A DNA stretch of 64,000 nucleotides from Labrenzia sp. R4_2 (GCF_017743865.1 NZ_JAGHRJ010000004.1:124001-188000); one strand, 5' to 3'. Positions 23,609 to 32,410 are shown, numbered from the stretch's first letter. The notes: generated by a model not told the origin, from the sequence alone. Numbers and translations: made by a program.

Positions 23609-23720
23609 TTGTCTCCCGGGTTTTTGTCCCGCCGTGTCACCAGGCTATGTGAGATCCTCACGATCTGCTCGCCCGGCTTGCACCTCTCGGTCCTGCGTCA
23701 TCTGACCGGATCCCTAGGCG
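23609..23720 (-). promoter_or_regulatory. Guanidine-I (ykkC subtype 1) riboswitch
   Basis: Read on the minus strand the leader begins CCTAGGGATCCGGTC, continues with GGACCGAGAGGTGC and a variable hairpin, and ends ACACGGCGGGACAAAAACCC then GGGAGA. These are the conserved blocks of the guanidine-I aptamer, in order and at normal spacing. It lies about 110 bases upstream of the binding-protein start. Beyond the aptamer, CTCCCGG (minus strand, 23578-23572) can pair with the aptamer's own CCGGGAG (23619-23613), a plausible ligand-off competitor; whether control is transcriptional or translational is not clear. Confidence 0.93.
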
Positions 23721-23912
23721 CGCTGCACATTCATAACAAAGCAAGGGCGGTGCCAAGTACAATAAAATTGAAGATATATAAACAAAAACAGCACATTAGG
23801 CGGATTGCAGGTCGCACCGTCTCAATCAATTAAATGCTAAAATCATATGCACGGTTAAAAATCAGGCACCAATGAGCGAGAAACAGGCAGAAGAGAAAGA
23901 GATGCAAACGCG
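23721..23912. other. Promoter region of the guanidine operon
   Basis: A/T-rich sequence between the riboswitch 5' end and the end of the neighbouring reductase gene. It must hold the operon promoter; no unambiguous -35/-10 pair or gene was identified. Confidence 0.4.
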
Positions 23913-24506
23913 TCACTTCAGAAAAGCGGCAACCCTCTCTTTGACCGTCTCAATATAATTCTTGCGGCTTTCCAGTGTTGAACTGTCCATCTTGTAGTGC
24001 GCCAAGTACCGGGTTTTGCACCCCGGCTTGGCAAGCAATTTGATGCCACGCATGATCGTCTTGCGCCCGGGTTCGCCCACCAGCTTGGACACCCACCAAC
24101 TGGCCCCACAGGTCGTTACGATCGCGATGCGGGAAATGTTCTGCATGTTGGGCTGCAGCCCCTTCGTGTCCGTTGGCATGATGAAGGTTTCATGCGGCAC
24201 CCAGACTCGCTCCAGCCACCCTTTCAACATGGCAGGCAAACCGAACCACCAAGTCGGATAGACAAAGACAATTGCTTCACACCACTTGATGTCTGCCAAA
24301 TCATCGGCGACGGGGATGGTGTTGGCCTGAGGCGTATGATAGCCCCGCCGCTCCTGCGCGCTCATGACAGGGTCAAAGCCTTTGGAATAAAGATCCGTCA
24401 ACCGGATGTCATGAGCGCCCGCCTCGAGCGTCTCGACAACAGCTTTACACAGCGCCGCATTGAAACTTTCTTCGCAAGGGTGACAGAAAACCACGAGAAC
24501 GCGCAT
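23913..24506 (-). CDS. NAD(P)H dehydrogenase (quinone)-like flavodoxin-fold oxidoreductase
   Basis: A 197-residue soluble FMN/FAD reductase of the NQO1/MdaB/KefF family. The opening RVLVVFCHPCEESFNAAL is the FMN phosphate-binding strand and loop; IVFVYPTWWFGLPAMLKGWLERV is the family's second signature. Such enzymes reduce quinones or nitroaromatics by two electrons with NAD(P)H. It follows the FAD oxidoreductase gene by 63 bp in the same direction and could be the last gene of that operon, or separately transcribed. Partner and substrate unknown. Confidence 0.85.
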   Translation of the reverse strand: MRVLVVFCHPCEESFNAALCKAVVETLEAGAHDIRLTDLYSKGFDPVMSAQERRGYHTPQANTIPVADDLADIKWCEAIVFVYPTWWFGLPAMLKGWLERVWVPHETFIMPTDTKGLQPNMQNISRIAIVTTCGASWWVSKLVGEPGRKTIMRGIKLLAKPGCKTRYLAHYKMDSSTLESRKNYIETVKERVAAFLK

Positions 24507-24569
24507 GCGTTTGGCCTTTTACATCGCTTTTCGCCGGAGCACGGCCGGCATTTGAACTGAAACTTGGTA

Positions 24570-25976
24570 TCAGGCCCGTTGCAGACCCGGAAACAGGAAC
24601 ACCTGACCGCTTTCAAAATCATAATCCGGATTTTCCCAGGCAATCATTTTGCCCGGATTGAGCAACCCTTTCGGATCGGCTTGCTTTTTGAAAGCGAGCT
24701 GGACTGCATCCGTCTGCTTCATCCCCCCCTCTTCGAGCGTATACCGGTGTGGGTTGAAAATCGGGCAGCCATTGTCTTCGTGAAGGCGGATGATTTCTTC
24801 GAGCCGGACCTCGTTGGAATAGCGAACAATCGGCAGGCCGAAGCATGTGACATTGCCATCAAACCGCACGTATTCGAGATGGCCCGGAACCTCATCTCCA
24901 AACATCTCATGCATCCTGCCAACCAGCTCGACCTGATTGGGAAATGGATAAAGAACCTGGAGATAGGTGATTGAGGGATCCACTCTAAGCCCCCGCAAGG
25001 TCGTGTGGTTCCACGAAAGCTCGTAAGCCGGCGGGAGCCGTTTCAGATCTTCCTCGGACCCTTTGTCTGACCGATAGAGCACCTCCCCCTTGGACTGCCG
25101 CTCCATGAACGCATCGAATGCAGCCATCGCGAAAGGGGCGACCATCAAGACAGCAACGGACTGGTCCCTGCGGATGAATTTCTGGTGCCGGAGGAAATAG
25201 TCATGAGGAACTGGTGCAGCGATCGGCGCAATGTTCTTCGTCAGCAAACCGTCCAGATTGGCCAGTTCATCTGAAAACCGCACTGCATCCATAAAGTCGT
25301 CAAACCCGACCAAAACATCCACCCAGTCGTAACTGGCGGTCAGAGGCATCTCGACTTCGGTGATAATGCCGTTCGTGCCATAGGCGTGCATCACTTTCTG
25401 CAGTTCATCGCCCGTCATTTCAAGAACCTGCGGCTCTGCTTCCATCGTGACAACGCGCAAACGAATGACGTTGCCAAGATCCCTCAAGCCACCCCAGTTG
25501 ATCGACCCAACGCCGCCGGACCCGCCCGCAATAAACCCACCGATCGTCGCGGTCCGGTAGGTTGATGGATGCATCCGCAATTCCTGTCCGGTCTGGGCTC
25601 GGGTGATCGCATCAATATCCGCTATTATGGCACCAGCCTGTGCAACGACAGATCCGGCCCGCACTTCCTTCACCGCAGTCATTTCCGCAAGGTTGAGAAC
25701 GACCCCACCCGACAACGGCATGGCTTGGCCATAGTTTCCAGTCCCGGCACCGCGTGTCGTAACAGGCACATCAGCCGCAAAACACGCCTTGAGAATCCGG
25801 ATGACCTCGTCCTCGGACTTGGGTGTCACGATCAGGTCGCCCGTCACGTTTTCAAGCTGAGCCTTTAGCACTGGCGAATACCAGAAAAAGTCCCGGCTCT
25901 TCTGCTTCACGATTTGCGGGTTGTCCTCGATCTTGATCCCATCGAGATCGGCTATCAAAGCGGCAATGGCGCTCAT
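24570..25976 (-). CDS. FAD-binding oxidoreductase (GlcD/VAO family)
   Basis: A 468-residue flavoprotein with an N-terminal PCMH FAD domain: VTTRGAGTGNYGQAMPLSGGVVLNLAEM (about residues 73-100) and the GGFIAGGSGGVGSINWG loop. The C-terminal half is FAD-oxidase-C like, ending GLLNPGKMIAWENPD. Family members oxidise hydroxy acids or amines and pass electrons to quinone or oxygen. The start lies 3 bp after the amidohydrolase stop, so it belongs to the transporter/amidohydrolase operon and probably oxidises a product of that enzyme. The exact substrate is not recognisable. Confidence 0.85.
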   Translation of the reverse strand: MSAIAALIADLDGIKIEDNPQIVKQKSRDFFWYSPVLKAQLENVTGDLIVTPKSEDEVIRILKACFAADVPVTTRGAGTGNYGQAMPLSGGVVLNLAEMTAVKEVRAGSVVAQAGAIIADIDAITRAQTGQELRMHPSTYRTATIGGFIAGGSGGVGSINWGGLRDLGNVIRLRVVTMEAEPQVLEMTGDELQKVMHAYGTNGIITEVEMPLTASYDWVDVLVGFDDFMDAVRFSDELANLDGLLTKNIAPIAAPVPHDYFLRHQKFIRRDQSVAVLMVAPFAMAAFDAFMERQSKGEVLYRSDKGSEEDLKRLPPAYELSWNHTTLRGLRVDPSITYLQVLYPFPNQVELVGRMHEMFGDEVPGHLEYVRFDGNVTCFGLPIVRYSNEVRLEEIIRLHEDNGCPIFNPHRYTLEEGGMKQTDAVQLAFKKQADPKGLLNPGKMIAWENPDYDFESGQVFLFPGLQRA

Positions 25977-25978
25977 GG

Positions 25979-27298
25979 TCAGGAGGTCCCTTTCTGAAGA
26001 AGTCGATCGAGTTCACGATAGTCGGGCAAGGTCTGATCAATGCTGCACCCTGCTCTCAGCACGCGGCGCGGGCCGGCTGGGCGGGACAGAAGCTCATTCC
26101 AGTTCCGCGCATTGAAAAGCAGAAGATCGGCGGCCCCACCGACCGCAATCTGGCCCATGGTCAACCCAATGATATGCGCTGGCGTTGTCGTAACCGCACG
26201 GATCCAATCATCAACCGGATGATCAAGATGCAGGATCCGGGTTGCCTGGGTGTACACCTCGACAAGATCCATATCGCCATAGGCATAAAAGGGATCGCGC
26301 GTGTTGTCCGAGGCGACACACACTTGAATGCCGCGCGCGCGCATTTCATGCAAAAGTGTCACGCCGCGCTTGCGTGGTGTCCGTCCTTGCATGCGGTCCT
26401 GCAAATACATGTTGCACATCGGCAGTGAAACGACAGAAATCCCAGCTTCTGCGACCAAGTCCAGAGTTCTGGAAATGGCGTCATCGGAATGCACCGACAA
26501 GGAGCAGCAGTGTCCGCACAGGATCTTGCCATCAAACCCCAAGCGCAGCGCGACTTCAGCGATCCGGCGTAAAGTGTCCGCAGCCGGATCAAGCGTTTCA
26601 TCGACATGAAAATCAAGATCCAGCCCGCGATCCATTGCCGCTTTAAATACTGATTCCAGATGCTGATCCACATCCGGCACCATATATGTAACAGCCCCCA
26701 AGACCCCGCCCGCAGCTGAAACACGATCGGCAATGCTGTGAAGGTACCCATTATCTTCGGCCAGCCGGTCAATACCGAACAAGCACACACCTTGAAGTTC
26801 AATGCGTCCAGCCCACTCAGAACGTACTTCCGCAAAGATCGGCCACGTGATGTCATCTTGTGGAGGAAGACTGTCTAGGTGGGTGCGGATTGCGCCCGTC
26901 CCATGGGCGTAGGCACACTTTAGTGAGAAATCCATCCGGGCCCTGACATCGTCGGCGCACCAATACGCGCTCCGGTCTCTTCCCACCGCTTGAAGTGCAC
27001 CTTGAAAGGTCCCGTCCGGATTGGGCTCGCGCGGCCAAATATGCCCCTTGTCCAGATGTGTGTGCACATCCACGAGTGTCGGCAGGATAAGCCCGCCATC
27101 GAGATCAAGGCCGCCCGCGCCTTCCGGCAGCGTCCCAGCTGGAGCAATCTTTGTGAGCTTCCCATTCTCGAACACGATGTCACGAACCGTCAGCTCCGAG
27201 ACCGGGGTTTGCTGCACACCCTCCAGAAGACATACGGGCACAGTCGCATTTCTGATGATGCCGGTCCCTTTAAACCCGGCGCCCCACCCCGGCTTCAT
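25979..27298 (-). CDS. Cytosine deaminase-like amidohydrolase
   Basis: A 439-residue metal-dependent deaminase/amidohydrolase of the cytosine deaminase group. Metal and catalytic positions are visible: H79 and H81 (VDVHTHLDKGH), DFHVDETLD, GHCCSLS (GHC histidine) and SDNTRDPFYAYGD (metal aspartate). The family includes cytosine, isocytosine, creatinine and triazine-type deaminases. Its start directly abuts the permease stop and the FAD oxidoreductase follows immediately, so it acts on what the ABC system imports, probably a nitrogen heterocycle. The identity of that compound is open. Confidence 0.85.
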   Translation of the reverse strand: MKPGWGAGFKGTGIIRNATVPVCLLEGVQQTPVSELTVRDIVFENGKLTKIAPAGTLPEGAGGLDLDGGLILPTLVDVHTHLDKGHIWPREPNPDGTFQGALQAVGRDRSAYWCADDVRARMDFSLKCAYAHGTGAIRTHLDSLPPQDDITWPIFAEVRSEWAGRIELQGVCLFGIDRLAEDNGYLHSIADRVSAAGGVLGAVTYMVPDVDQHLESVFKAAMDRGLDLDFHVDETLDPAADTLRRIAEVALRLGFDGKILCGHCCSLSVHSDDAISRTLDLVAEAGISVVSLPMCNMYLQDRMQGRTPRKRGVTLLHEMRARGIQVCVASDNTRDPFYAYGDMDLVEVYTQATRILHLDHPVDDWIRAVTTTPAHIIGLTMGQIAVGGAADLLLFNARNWNELLSRPAGPRRVLRAGCSIDQTLPDYRELDRLLQKGTS

Positions 27299-28177
27299 CT
27301 ACATCTCCCGCTTCAAAGCGCTTTCGTGCCACTTGCGCAGAAGCAGATGCGACAGAAGGTTCATGGAAAGGAATATCAATATACCGGTCACGGAAATCAG
27401 GATCAGCGCAGCAAACATGCGCGGCATGTTGAGACGATAGCTCGCCTCAAGGATTTGATTGGCAAGACCGGATCCTGACCCCGCTGACCCAGCGACAAAT
27501 TCTGCAACAATGGCTCCGATCAAGGACAAGCCACCGGCAATTTTCAAACCGCCCAAAAAGTACGGCATGGATGCAGGCAATCTCAAGAAGCGCAGTGTTT
27601 GCCACCGGCTCGCGCCATAAAGGCGGAACAGGTTTTGAAGATTATGATCGGCTGAATTCAAGCCCAAAGTCGTGTTGGAAAGGATCGGAAAAAACGCAAC
27701 AATCCACGCGCAGATCAAAAGCCCCGCGGTAATTGAATCCACGTAGATGAGAATCAAAGGCGCAATCGCAATGATCGGTGTGACCTGCAAAATGACCGCA
27801 AACGGAAAAAACGAAATCTCGATCCACTTGGACTGAGTGAAGAGGACTGCCAAACCAAGCCCACCGAGCGTGGCGATCAAAAGCGCACCAAACGTGATCT
27901 TGAGCGTGTTGATCAAAGCAATGCTCAAGATGCCCCAATCAGCAAGAAGCGTTTCAAAAACAAGCCCCGGGCGCGGCAGGATATAGTGAGGTATCTCATT
28001 CCAGACACACAGCCTGTCCCAAAAATATACCGACAAAACGAGGATAACAATCGGCAGGACCCAACGGCCAACAGCCTCCCGCCGTGCCGCGCGCGCCCGT
28101 TTGAGCTCCTCCGCATCAAGTGGAACAGACTGCGGGGCAGATGCAATGGCGTGCTTGTCGGCGATCTCGAGTGTCAT
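27299..28177 (-). CDS. ABC transporter permease (ThiX/SsuC type)
   Basis: A 292-residue inner-membrane permease with six predicted hydrophobic segments. The cytoplasmic EAA loop appears as LFRLYGASRWQTLRFLRLPASMPYFLGGLKIAGG. The first 45 residues are a charged cytoplasmic leader (EELKRARAARREAVG). It belongs to the same superfamily as pyrimidine-precursor (ThiX) and sulfonate permeases. Lies between the ATPase gene (43-bp gap) and the amidohydrolase (abutting). Confidence 0.88.
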   Translation of the reverse strand: MTLEIADKHAIASAPQSVPLDAEELKRARAARREAVGRWVLPIVILVLSVYFWDRLCVWNEIPHYILPRPGLVFETLLADWGILSIALINTLKITFGALLIATLGGLGLAVLFTQSKWIEISFFPFAVILQVTPIIAIAPLILIYVDSITAGLLICAWIVAFFPILSNTTLGLNSADHNLQNLFRLYGASRWQTLRFLRLPASMPYFLGGLKIAGGLSLIGAIVAEFVAGSAGSGSGLANQILEASYRLNMPRMFAALILISVTGILIFLSMNLLSHLLLRKWHESALKREM

Positions 28178-28220
28178 GATCTGCTACCGCCTTTGTTCAG
28201 TATGTATCGGGACAGACACA

Positions 28221-29036
28221 TCAAAGATGATCTCCCACAATCATTGCCTTATGCAGCGCATCCGAAACATCCCGGCAAAAACCGGCGTAGACGGATGATG
28301 TCCGGAAGGACTCGTCCCTCGGGTAAGGCGCGTCGATCGCCATATCGTTGACCACACGGCCGGGCCGCGCCGCCATCACCACGATCCGGTTGGACAGATA
28401 GACAGACTCAAATACCGAGTGCGTAACGAAGATGACGGTCCATCCAAAGGTTTCCCAAAGACGCAAAAGGTCGTTGTTCAGTTTGAAGCGTGTAATCTCG
28501 TCAAGCGCAGCAAAGGGCTCATCCATCAAGAGCAACTTGGGTTTCGTGACCAGCGCACGGGCAATGGAGACCCGCATTTTCATGCCGCCAGACAGCTCGC
28601 GCGGGTAGCTGTCAGCGAATTGCTCCAACCCGACCCCCTGCAAAGCCTCCATAACCCGGTCATGCGCCGCTTTTCTGGAAACACCCTTCAAGCGGAGGGG
28701 CAGCCAGACATTGCCGAAAACCGTTGCCCACGGCATCAGCGTCGGTTCCTGGAACACGAAACTTAGCTCATGTTCCTTTTGCTTGCTTTCTTCGAGCGGC
28801 CATTCGACTCGGCCCGTAGTTGGACTGGTCAAGCTGGTTATGATCCGCAAGGCCGTCGACTTTCCGCATCCGGAGGGCCCGAGCAGCGAAACGAATTCCC
28901 CTTGTCGTATGTCGAGCGACATGTTGTTGAGCGCGACCGTTCCGTTGGAGAAGGTTTTTGAAATACCCTTCAGCGAAACGATCGGCGAACTCGAAACGAT
29001 ATCTGATTGCATATTTGTATTTACCATGGCCGTCAT
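28221..29036 (-). CDS. ABC transporter ATP-binding protein (ThiZ/SsuB type)
   Basis: A 271-residue ATPase with Walker A GPSGCGKST, Q-loop VFQEPTLMPW, signature LSGGMKMR, Walker B LLLMDEPFAALD and switch VTHSVFES. I start at ATG 29036, preceded by CCGGAGATT; an upstream ATG at 29066 is in frame but has no ribosome-binding site. Energises the permease downstream; the binding protein is upstream. Confidence 0.88.
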   Translation of the reverse strand: MTAMVNTNMQSDIVSSSPIVSLKGISKTFSNGTVALNNMSLDIRQGEFVSLLGPSGCGKSTALRIITSLTSPTTGRVEWPLEESKQKEHELSFVFQEPTLMPWATVFGNVWLPLRLKGVSRKAAHDRVMEALQGVGLEQFADSYPRELSGGMKMRVSIARALVTKPKLLLMDEPFAALDEITRFKLNNDLLRLWETFGWTVIFVTHSVFESVYLSNRIVVMAARPGRVVNDMAIDAPYPRDESFRTSSVYAGFCRDVSDALHKAMIVGDHL

Positions 29037-29093
29037 TGCATCAATCTCCGGCCATGGTTGCAACATTCCAATGAAACACGAAACAGGTCCGCC

Positions 29094-30104
29094 TCAGTTT
29101 CCAGCAAGTTCTTTCTTGAGGTCCAATCCGACCCCTTGGTTGACGAACTGAAGCGTGTACGACTTGGTGTAATCGACATCGCCATTCACCACACCTGCGG
29201 CGACCATCTTCTCAAAGAAGGATTTGTTGCGCTCGTCGGTCATCGCACCGATCCCCATGGTGAGCGCATCACCGCTGTCTACGATGCCGTACGACTTCAG
29301 CTTGTCGATGGAGAACGCTAGCTGTCCGTCGGTCATACCCGGATTGTCTTTTTTGATCAGCTCCAAGGCTTTGGAGTTATCTCCATAAAGGAAATTGACC
29401 CAACCGATAGCAGACCCATCGACGAAACACTTCACAACCTCTGGCTTGGTTTCGATGAGGTCGAGCCGGGTCTCAACGGTGGTGGAATAGGTGTCGTACC
29501 CATAGTCTGCGATCAGGAAAATGTTGGGTTCAAACCCGCCCTCGGTCTCGATCGCATAGGGCTCAGAGGTGATGTAGCCCTGTTGGCCGAGCTTCTTGTC
29601 TGCAAGGAACGGCGCAGAGTTATAGGTATAGGGCCGAACCTGCTCATCCTTGAAGCCGAACTCAGCTTTCATCCATTGAAAATAGGAATTGAGGCCACCC
29701 TTACCGATGAGGAGATTGATATCCTTCAGGCTCTCCCAGGTGTCGAGGCCCTGATCCGGGTGGGTCATCAGAATTTGCGGCTCTTTTTGGAAGTGCGCAG
29801 CAACAACAGTCGTCGGTATGCCCTGCTCAACGGCTGAGAACGCTTGCAGCATATTGCCGCCCATCAGGAAATCGATCTTGCCGACAGGCAACAAAATCCG
29901 ATTGTTCGCCTGAGGTCCGCCGGGCTTGATTTCCACTTCGATCCCGCAGGCTTCGTAAGTGCCGTCGGCAACAGCCTGATAATATCCGCCATGCTCGGCC
30001 TGAGCGACCCAGTTGGTACCGAATGTCACCTTCTCAAGCGCATGCGCACTTGTCGACGCCATGACAGCGAGCGTTGCAAGTCCAATTTTCCGAGACAAAT
30101 CCAT
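29094..30104 (-). CDS. ABC transporter substrate-binding protein (NMT1/THI5-like)
   Basis: A 336-residue periplasmic protein. From the ATG at 30104 (GGGGA upstream) it begins with a signal peptide MDLSRKIGLATLAVMASTSAHA and then VTFGTNWVAQAEHGGYYQA, the family's opening. NMT1/THI5-like proteins include ThiY, which binds formylaminopyrimidine, and the surrounding amidohydrolase echoes the ThiXYZ plus YlmB arrangement, though no thiamine-salvage gene is present. Substrate is likely a small N-heterocycle. Heads the leftward operon; divergent from the RidA gene. Confidence 0.85.
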   Translation of the reverse strand: MDLSRKIGLATLAVMASTSAHALEKVTFGTNWVAQAEHGGYYQAVADGTYEACGIEVEIKPGGPQANNRILLPVGKIDFLMGGNMLQAFSAVEQGIPTTVVAAHFQKEPQILMTHPDQGLDTWESLKDINLLIGKGGLNSYFQWMKAEFGFKDEQVRPYTYNSAPFLADKKLGQQGYITSEPYAIETEGGFEPNIFLIADYGYDTYSTTVETRLDLIETKPEVVKCFVDGSAIGWVNFLYGDNSKALELIKKDNPGMTDGQLAFSIDKLKSYGIVDSGDALTMGIGAMTDERNKSFFEKMVAAGVVNGDVDYTKSYTLQFVNQGVGLDLKKELAGN

Positions 30105-30428
30105 TTCCGCGTTCCCCGTTTTCATCACACACCACGCAGGTCAATCCGCCCACCACAGGCCGAATGCTCTGCCGCTGTGCTCGAAAGCCCTGAGAGCGGA
30201 ACAGGCAAGAAGTGAGCCTTTATATTAAGATCATGGCCCGCTTAAATTGCTACCAGGAAGTTTGCTCCCGGCAGCAAAAATAGACTTGCATATATCCCAC
30301 AGCCTGTCAGCTCAAAAAATAGACATGCTTTCAATTTATGCAGAAGCTTGCAAATTACGCAGAGCGGGAAATTGCCTCTGCCCGAGCCACGGGATAGGCT
30401 CCTGCGCAATTCCTCAAGGAGAAAAATA
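30105..30428. other. Divergent promoter region
   Basis: About 320 bp between the binding-protein gene (minus) and the RidA gene (plus). It must contain promoters for both directions. I see AAGGAG at about 30415-30420 serving the RidA gene, but no regulator gene, riboswitch or strong palindrome. Confidence 0.5.
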
Positions 30429-30815
30429 TTGAAGAAAACACACACACCGCCGGACATTCGGCCGCCGTTTGCACGCTACAGCCATGCGGTGGAAGTGCCA
30501 CCTGGGCAACGCCTTCTGTTTGCCTCTGGCCAACTCGGCATTGATGCCGAGGATCACATACCGAACGGCGTTGAGGGTCAGACAGCGCGCTGTTTTGAAA
30601 ACATTCGGGAAATTCTGGCATCAGCTGGCATGACCTTGGCAGATATTGTGCGCATCAACGCCTATGTAACCGGCCGGGAACACTTGCCGGGCTATATGAA
30701 AACCAGAGACCAATTCATCACCGACCCGCCACCGGCTTCCACGCTCATGATTGTGTCCGGATTTGCACGCGAAGAGTTCGTGGTTGAGATTGAAGTCGTT
30801 GCCGCTGCCGACTAG
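30429..30815 (+). CDS. RidA (YjgF/YER057c/UK114)-family protein
   Basis: A 128-residue member of the RidA family (imine/enamine deaminase, or related hydrolase). Seen: PFARYSHAVEVPPG, LLFASGQLGID, the FENIREILASAGMTLADIVRINAYVT core and STLMIVSGFA near the end; the canonical arginine region (xxCR) is replaced, so it is not the archetypal RidA subgroup. No ATG fits: a TTG at 30429 is 8 bases after AAGGAG and gives a family-length product. It is followed after 38 bp by the creatininase-like gene and is divergent from the heterocycle ABC operon, so it likely handles a reactive intermediate of that pathway. Confidence 0.82.
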   Translation: MKKTHTPPDIRPPFARYSHAVEVPPGQRLLFASGQLGIDAEDHIPNGVEGQTARCFENIREILASAGMTLADIVRINAYVTGREHLPGYMKTRDQFITDPPPASTLMIVSGFAREEFVVEIEVVAAAD

Positions 30816-30853
30816 GCATAGATTGCAAATACAAGTTATTAGGAAGACGAATA

Positions 30854-31645
30854 ATGCTGCCGAAACCCTATTGGCAAGATATGACAACAACGGATTTCGA
30901 TCGTCCTGACGTCAAGGATTGGATCGCCGTTCTGCCAGTTGCAGCAATCGAGCAGCATGGACCTCACCTCCCAGTCTATACCGACACCGCGATTGCGGAA
31001 GGGCAGATTAGCCGAGTCATAGAACTGCTTCCAAATGATATTCCGGCCAGCTTCTTGCCGATCCAGGCGGTCGGCAAATCCAATGAACACATTTCGTCCG
31101 CCGGTACACTGACAATGACCTGGGAAACGGCCTTGCAGGCGTGGCTTGAGCTCGGCGACAGCATCCTGAGAGCTGGCGTGCGCAAGGTTGTTGTGGTCAA
31201 CTCCCACGGCGGCAACGTTCCCCTGATTGGCATTCTAACGCGCGAATTGCGTGTCCGGCACAATATGCTGGCCGTCGGAACAGCCTGGGCAGCTTTTGGC
31301 CAACCCGACGGCGTGTTTTCAGATCACGAACTGACCTTCGGCATCCATGGCGGAGACGTCGAGACTTCAATCATGCTGCACCTCCGGCCTGACCTCGTAA
31401 ACATGGACAAGGCTCAGAACTTTAGATCTGCACAGGAGGACTTTGCTTCCAAGTTCAAGCACCTTCGAGCGCATGGCCCTCATGCTTTTGGCTGGAAGGC
31501 TCAAGACCTCAATCCGGCTGGAACGGTTGGGGACGCCTCAATCGCAACCGCAGGAAAAGGCAAAGCGTCGCTGGATCACGCTGCAAGAGGATTTGTTGAA
31601 CTGTTGCAGGACGTACATGCCTTTGACTTGGCGCATTTTGATTAA
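30854..31645 (+). CDS. Creatininase-family amidohydrolase
   Basis: A 263-residue cytoplasmic metal hydrolase of the creatininase/MftE/ArfB superfamily. The metal set is visible: AIEQHGPHLPVYTDTAIAEG (Glu, His and Asp ligands), VVVNSHGGNVPLI and HGGDVETSIML (His and Glu). Members open cyclic amides (creatinine) or remove formyl groups. Together with RidA and the cytosine-deaminase-like enzyme it fits degradation of a cyclic amide or amidine such as creatinine, but no creatinase is present. Convergent with the TetR gene. Confidence 0.85.
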   Translation: MLPKPYWQDMTTTDFDRPDVKDWIAVLPVAAIEQHGPHLPVYTDTAIAEGQISRVIELLPNDIPASFLPIQAVGKSNEHISSAGTLTMTWETALQAWLELGDSILRAGVRKVVVVNSHGGNVPLIGILTRELRVRHNMLAVGTAWAAFGQPDGVFSDHELTFGIHGGDVETSIMLHLRPDLVNMDKAQNFRSAQEDFASKFKHLRAHGPHAFGWKAQDLNPAGTVGDASIATAGKGKASLDHAARGFVELLQDVHAFDLAHFD

Positions 31646-31663
31646 GGTCAGAACCTCAACATC

Positions 31664-32263
31664 TCAGCTACACAGCTTGCTGATTGCCAGATGCAGCTTC
31701 TGGTAATCCCGCTTTGCAGGTTTCCGCTCTTCAAAGAACACCCGCATCCCGACACCTTCAATCAGATCCAAGACAAACTCAGCCGCGTCACGATCCGAAA
31801 GATTACTCTCAGTCCTCTCGCTGTTTCTCAGCTGGCCGATCAGGCCCTCCAAACCTGCCAAAAGCTTCTCACGGTTTTCCATGAAACCGACCGTTATCTC
31901 CGGCTGCCGGATGGCTTCTGCTAGAATTTCAAGCGTCAACGCGGCATGGCTGGGGGCGCTGCAGGTCTTCAAGTATGCTTTCAAGAATTGATCAAGCGCC
32001 TTGTGCGGATCCTTGCCGTTTTTCTCAAACATCGATCCAAAGGCATCGATTTGCGCCGCTTCGAGGCTTGCAATTTCAGCAATGATCTCAGTCTTTCCGG
32101 GGAAGTGATTATAGATGTTTCCCAGGGAAACCCCCGCGCTGCGCGCGATGTCCCGAATGCTGGTCTGGTGAAACCCCTTCGCAATAAAACACGCAGCTGC
32201 GACCTCCACGATGTGTTTCCGCCGCGCATTTGTCGTCTCTTCCCGGGTCGGTTTTTCACTCAT
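31664..32263 (-). CDS. TetR/AcrR-family transcriptional regulator
   Basis: A 199-residue one-domain-plus-effector repressor. The HTH is clear at residues about 14-60 (KHIVEVAAACFIAKGFHQTSIRDIARSAGVSLGNIYNHFPGKTEII). The rest is a helical ligand domain. Divergent from the ABC membrane protein and efflux genes, with the palindrome GAACG-AA-CGTTC between them, so it most likely represses that block. ATG at 32263 preferred to a TTG ten codons upstream. Confidence 0.9.
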   Translation of the reverse strand: MSEKPTREETTNARRKHIVEVAAACFIAKGFHQTSIRDIARSAGVSLGNIYNHFPGKTEIIAEIASLEAAQIDAFGSMFEKNGKDPHKALDQFLKAYLKTCSAPSHAALTLEILAEAIRQPEITVGFMENREKLLAGLEGLIGQLRNSERTESNLSDRDAAEFVLDLIEGVGMRVFFEERKPAKRDYQKLHLAISKLCS

Positions 32264-32309
32264 TCCTGTATCGGCTCCATTGCATTTCTTCAAAATCCGA
32301 TTATGTATT

Positions 32310-32327
32310 TGAACGAACGAACGTTCA
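32310..32327. promoter_or_regulatory. Putative TetR operator
   Basis: TGAACG (32310-32315) and CGTTCA (32322-32327) frame a nested GAACG-AA-CGTTC (32315-32326), a form common to AcrR-type operators, in the divergent region of the TetR and efflux genes. Confidence 0.6.
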
Positions 32328-32410
32328 CTCGATTTTTAATTCGAAACAGACATGTTTGTTAGCGACCTCTCAAATCTGAATTCGAGCACCTTTTGGGAAA
32401 TGACCGTAAA

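Noticed and set aside
24540-24580. TTGGTATCA as a third GntR operator
   Set aside because: Only one half of the palindrome matches and it lies at the 3' end of a gene, not at a promoter.
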